From: Phytophthora sp. 'mugwort'
Taxonomy: Eukaryota; Oomycota; Peronosporomycetes; Peronosporales; Peronosporaceae
Reading direction: 5' to 3'
NCBI GenBank assembly: GCA_033558025.1
Contig: JAUCEF010000009.1
Coordinates: forward strand, 558,001-622,000
DNA: 64,000 nucleotides
Positions within the stretch are counted from its first letter, which is position 1. The number at the start of each line of letters is the position of its first letter. The notes beneath the pieces are model-generated. The model was not told the origin of the DNA, did not search any database, and worked only from the letters and a program-made list of their open reading frames with translations. The translations under genes and the position numbers were made by a program. This document shows positions 61,437 through 64,000 of the stretch, in pieces.

Positions 61437-62492
61437 ATGTCGTGCCAACCGTCAGCAGGTACGAGGACCCGCGCCAAGGCCAGAGAGCAAGCTGCAGCTA
61501 AGCGTCGACGCCTCGAGACGAGAGAAGCATCAGCCAATAAGAAGGCAAGAATCACGCAGCCGTCGGTCATCGACCTTACGACGGAGGAGGAATCAGACAA
61601 GGAGAAGCACGTTGAAGACACGACGCGGACTCAGATGGAGCACCCCGCACACTTGGAATCAGACGACTACTTCGAGGTGCTGAGCATCTCGCGCTTGGCC
61701 TCCGGGTCGGACGTCAAGCGCGCGTACAGGAAGCTGGCGGTGCAGTGGCACCCGGACAAGAACCGCTCGAACCCGCGTGCTGAGGAGTTTTTCAAGAAGA
61801 TCAGCGAGGCCTATGAGGTTCTGAGCGACCCAGAGAAGAGGAAACTCTATGAGAAGTACGGCAAAACTGGATTGGGTGGAGACGCAGCTCCAACCCCAGC
61901 TACAGCGGCAGATTATGATGGCCGCTTCGGGTTCCGCGGCCACGGTGGCTTCTCGACGCAACATGCGCGAGACATTTTTGACGCATTCTTCGGCGGCCAG
62001 GACCCGTTTGAAACGTTCTTTGGATGTGGACGACGTCGGAGAGCGTCGTCTCAACGACCTGGACGGTTTGGAGACGATCCGTTTGAGTCCATGGGCTTTG
62101 GAGGAATGGGGATGCATGGATTCGGAAATATGGGTGGGATATCCATGATGGACTCGTTCTTTAGTGATGGCTTTGGAGGCATGGACGGATCAGGTGGAGG
62201 AGTCTTCTCGACGAGTACGAGCTCGTCGACCTCAACTTTCACGGATCGGAATGGCCATATGATGACGCAGAAGACGACGACGATGACGGGTGCGGATGGA
62301 CGCACGGAGACTGTCACGGAGGAGTATCGTAACGGAAAGCTGGTGAACTCAACGTCGTCGTCATCGACTACGGGCAGTCGTTTGGCAGGTGCTGGACGGT
62401 TGCAGCTGGATGGAAGCACGAGGCAGAGCACGACGACAAACAGCAACAGTTACCAGCGTCGAGGGTCGAACAACTCGCGCCCGAAGTACTGA
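61437..62492 (+). CDS. DNAJB6/B2-like J-domain co-chaperone with N-terminal SUMO-interacting motif
   Basis: One exon, 351 residues. A basic N-terminus ([20 protein letters not shown]) looks like an [14 protein letters not shown] (44-54) is a canonical SUMO-interacting motif with acidic and phosphorylatable flank. The J domain spans about 76-142 with HPD at 105-107. A Gly/Phe-rich region follows ([35 protein letters not shown]), then a Ser/Thr-rich segment ([40 protein letters not shown]) that matches the DNAJB6/B2 client-binding region. No Cys-repeat zinc finger, so it is class B. It would stimulate Hsp70 and hold aggregation-prone proteins. The N-terminal 75-residue extension ahead of the J domain is unusual for this group. 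Confidence 0.85.
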   Translation: MSCQPSAGTRTRAKAREQAAAKRRRLETREASANKKARITQPSVIDLTTEEESDKEKHVEDTTRTQMEHPAHLESDDYFEVLSISRLASGSDVKRAYRKLAVQWHPDKNRSNPRAEEFFKKISEAYEVLSDPEKRKLYEKYGKTGLGGDAAPTPATAADYDGRFGFRGHGGFSTQHARDIFDAFFGGQDPFETFFGCGRRRRASSQRPGRFGDDPFESMGFGGMGMHGFGNMGGISMMDSFFSDGFGGMDGSGGGVFSTSTSSSTSTFTDRNGHMMTQKTTTMTGADGRTETVTEEYRNGKLVNSTSSSSTTGSRLAGAGRLQLDGSTRQSTTTNSNSYQRRGSNNSRPKY

Positions 62493-62757
62493 ATGCTAAG
62501 TAATTGAGGAAACAGACGAGAGGAAGGCTACATTTCAGACCGACTGCTGCCTCGTTGACAATGCAATGTGTCGTGACGTGCTACGAGGAGCCACACGACG
62601 CCTACAGCGTCAGATTTAGCGAACTATTTACCTCATGAAAGCTAAGCTGTAGGGTAGATTAACCTATGCTTGAGATTTGAGGTGTGCCATTAGCGCTGCA
62701 GCAATAATGCAATTCCTGCTATTTCGATGAGTGTATTAACTCTTCAGATTCTATGAT

Positions 62758-64000
62758 CTACGCCGAGGTAAGTTGCTCCTTGTGCTCATTCTCGCGCTGA
62801 ATTGTCTTCTTCAGGTGATGAATAAACGTCGAAGCAGTTGCAGTTCGTGCCTAAGACAAACGAGTTAGAGCATCGCAGTGAACCATCAAAGCGAGTTTAG
62901 TTAGCACACCTGAACAAAGATGGCGTGGGCCTGGAACGGGAGCTTGCGCAGAGCTCTTCCACTCAATCCTTCCGCCATTTCTGCAGCCTGCAACAACTCC
63001 GTTGACAACTCGAGGTCTTCGTTACAGGGCGGATTCGTCCTTTGGTCCATCATCCGCTTTCTCGATGCTTTTCTTCTCATTAGCTCATGATATGCAAACA
63101 AAGGCTGCGTGCTTGGCTGAAGGATCCTCACACGCCGGAGCTCTTCAACACAGCTCCGCAAAATCTCATAGCGCGCGTGGCACGACGGAAGTCCGATGTA
63201 TCTGTTATGATTCAAGGTACTATGTCAGTTACTTGGGCATGATATCTACATATAGGTGGACTCAACGCACTGCTTAATGTCAGCACGGTCGACGAACGCA
63301 ACATCTATGGCTTCGGTGATGTTGGACGTGGTGAGGATCAGTACGTTTGAGTGTCTCTTCAACAAATCCAACTGCGTAAGGACTGCATTAACCACGCGGA
63401 TAGCGTCGGACGGCTCTGATCCGCTCACAGCAGATTTTCGAGCTGCTGTGAGGGACTCCACCTCATCTGTTACGCACGAGAGTACATCATTATTTGTTCG
63501 ATAAAGACCATTCTGCTCGCATGTGCACACTCACCGATGAGCACACAAATAAAAGACTCTTCGTCCTCCACCAGTTCCTGAATCTGACGGAAAAGCTTCA
63601 TGACGAGTTTCCCACTCTCAGAAAACCACTACAGATATACAATAAAACGTTAGTTTGAATGAAAAATTGTTCGCATAGATGCTGAACCTCGCAGCAATAA
63701 CACGCCGTACCTTGCTGAACAAGCTATGAGCGTTGATCTCCAAAAGGACCGCGTTCGGGTATCTACGCAAACATCCTCAAACTCAGTCTTTGACCCCCCC
63801 CCCCCTCAGCTTTCATGAGCACGAACCTAGATGAGAGACGAATGCTGAGTTTATGCGCTAGTGCCTTGCACAAACTCGTTTTCCCTGTCCCTGGTGGGCC
63901 ATGCAGCAAGACGACTCGATTCCACGAGATAATATGCGGGTTCACCTTAGAATCTGAGAACAACATCGCTGTGATAGCATAGTCCAGCACATTCCGCTTC
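62758..64000 (-). CDS. TRIP13: TRIP13/Pch2 AAA+ ATPase, 3' part (5' end beyond window)
   Basis: Six exons are visible: >64000-63827, 63762-63711, 63628-63535, 63466-63271, 63201-62910 and 62850-62758; introns are 64, 82, 68, 69 and 59 nt. The spliced text follows animal TRIP13 closely: [20 protein letters not shown] (Walker A), [41 protein letters not shown] (Walker B, split by an intron), [43 protein letters not shown] and [21 protein letters not shown]. The stop is at 62758. The enzyme remodels HORMA proteins (MAD2, HORMADs) in the spindle checkpoint and meiotic axis. Catalytic motifs are intact. The first visible intron contains a C12 tract (63794-63805). Confidence 0.92.
63794..63805 (+). 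repeat. C12 homopolymer in a TRIP13 intron
   Basis: Twelve C on the plus strand (G12 in the transcript) within the 64-nt intron 63763-63826. Confidence 0.9.

Overview
The window reads as nuclear DNA of an oomycete, most likely a Phytophthora-like member of the Peronosporales. Introns are short (50-148 nt, GT-AG) and genes are close together on both strands. Several genes carry the oomycete-type initiator (GCTCATT-like). There is a flagellar gene (CFAP58) and a decayed member of the 'WLH...EGC' ankyrin family. The intergenic DNA holds broken MULE, piggyBac, pogo, IS630/Tc1 and gypsy elements of the kinds common in these genomes. All names come from reading motifs by eye; no database search was run.

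Layout. (1) 1-12.1 kb is a gene island: the end of a cyclic-nucleotide-binding protein, an ankyrin pseudogene, a four-exon LAMTOR2 gene, a mitochondrial PPR-like protein, an RNF168-like RING ligase with a PIP box and an NZF finger, a secreted PhoD-like phosphatase, and a low-complexity basic nuclear-type protein. (2) 12.1-31.2 kb is a gene-poor repeat zone. It holds a decayed fragment of the SET/MYND gene found intact 31 kb away, then remnants of at least six transposable elements, none with an intact transposase. It also has short tandem repeats and long G/C homopolymers. (3) 31.3-64 kb is a second gene island: CFAP58, two oomycete proteins of unknown function, a transmembrane pseudokinase, two multi-span membrane proteins, the SMYD-type SET/MYND protein, an Arb2/zinc-finger/AGC-kinase fusion, a giant coiled-coil protein whose two long ORFs join across one intron, an intact hAT-derived gene, a C45/acyltransferase-family enzyme, a DNAJB6-like co-chaperone with a SUMO-interacting motif, and the 3' part of TRIP13/Pch2.

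How the genes relate. There is no operon logic; these are independently transcribed nuclear genes, often convergent with gaps under 100 bp or divergent with gaps of 100-350 bp. Loose themes are chromatin and genome maintenance (RNF168-like, SMYD, TRIP13), flagella or centrosomes (CFAP58, possibly the coiled-coil giant) and signalling (LAMTOR2, AGC kinase, pseudokinase). The strongest candidates for something undescribed are the Arb2-zinc finger-AGC kinase architecture and the RNF168-like ligase that joins RING, a ubiquitin-binding-type helix, a PIP box and an NZF in one protein.
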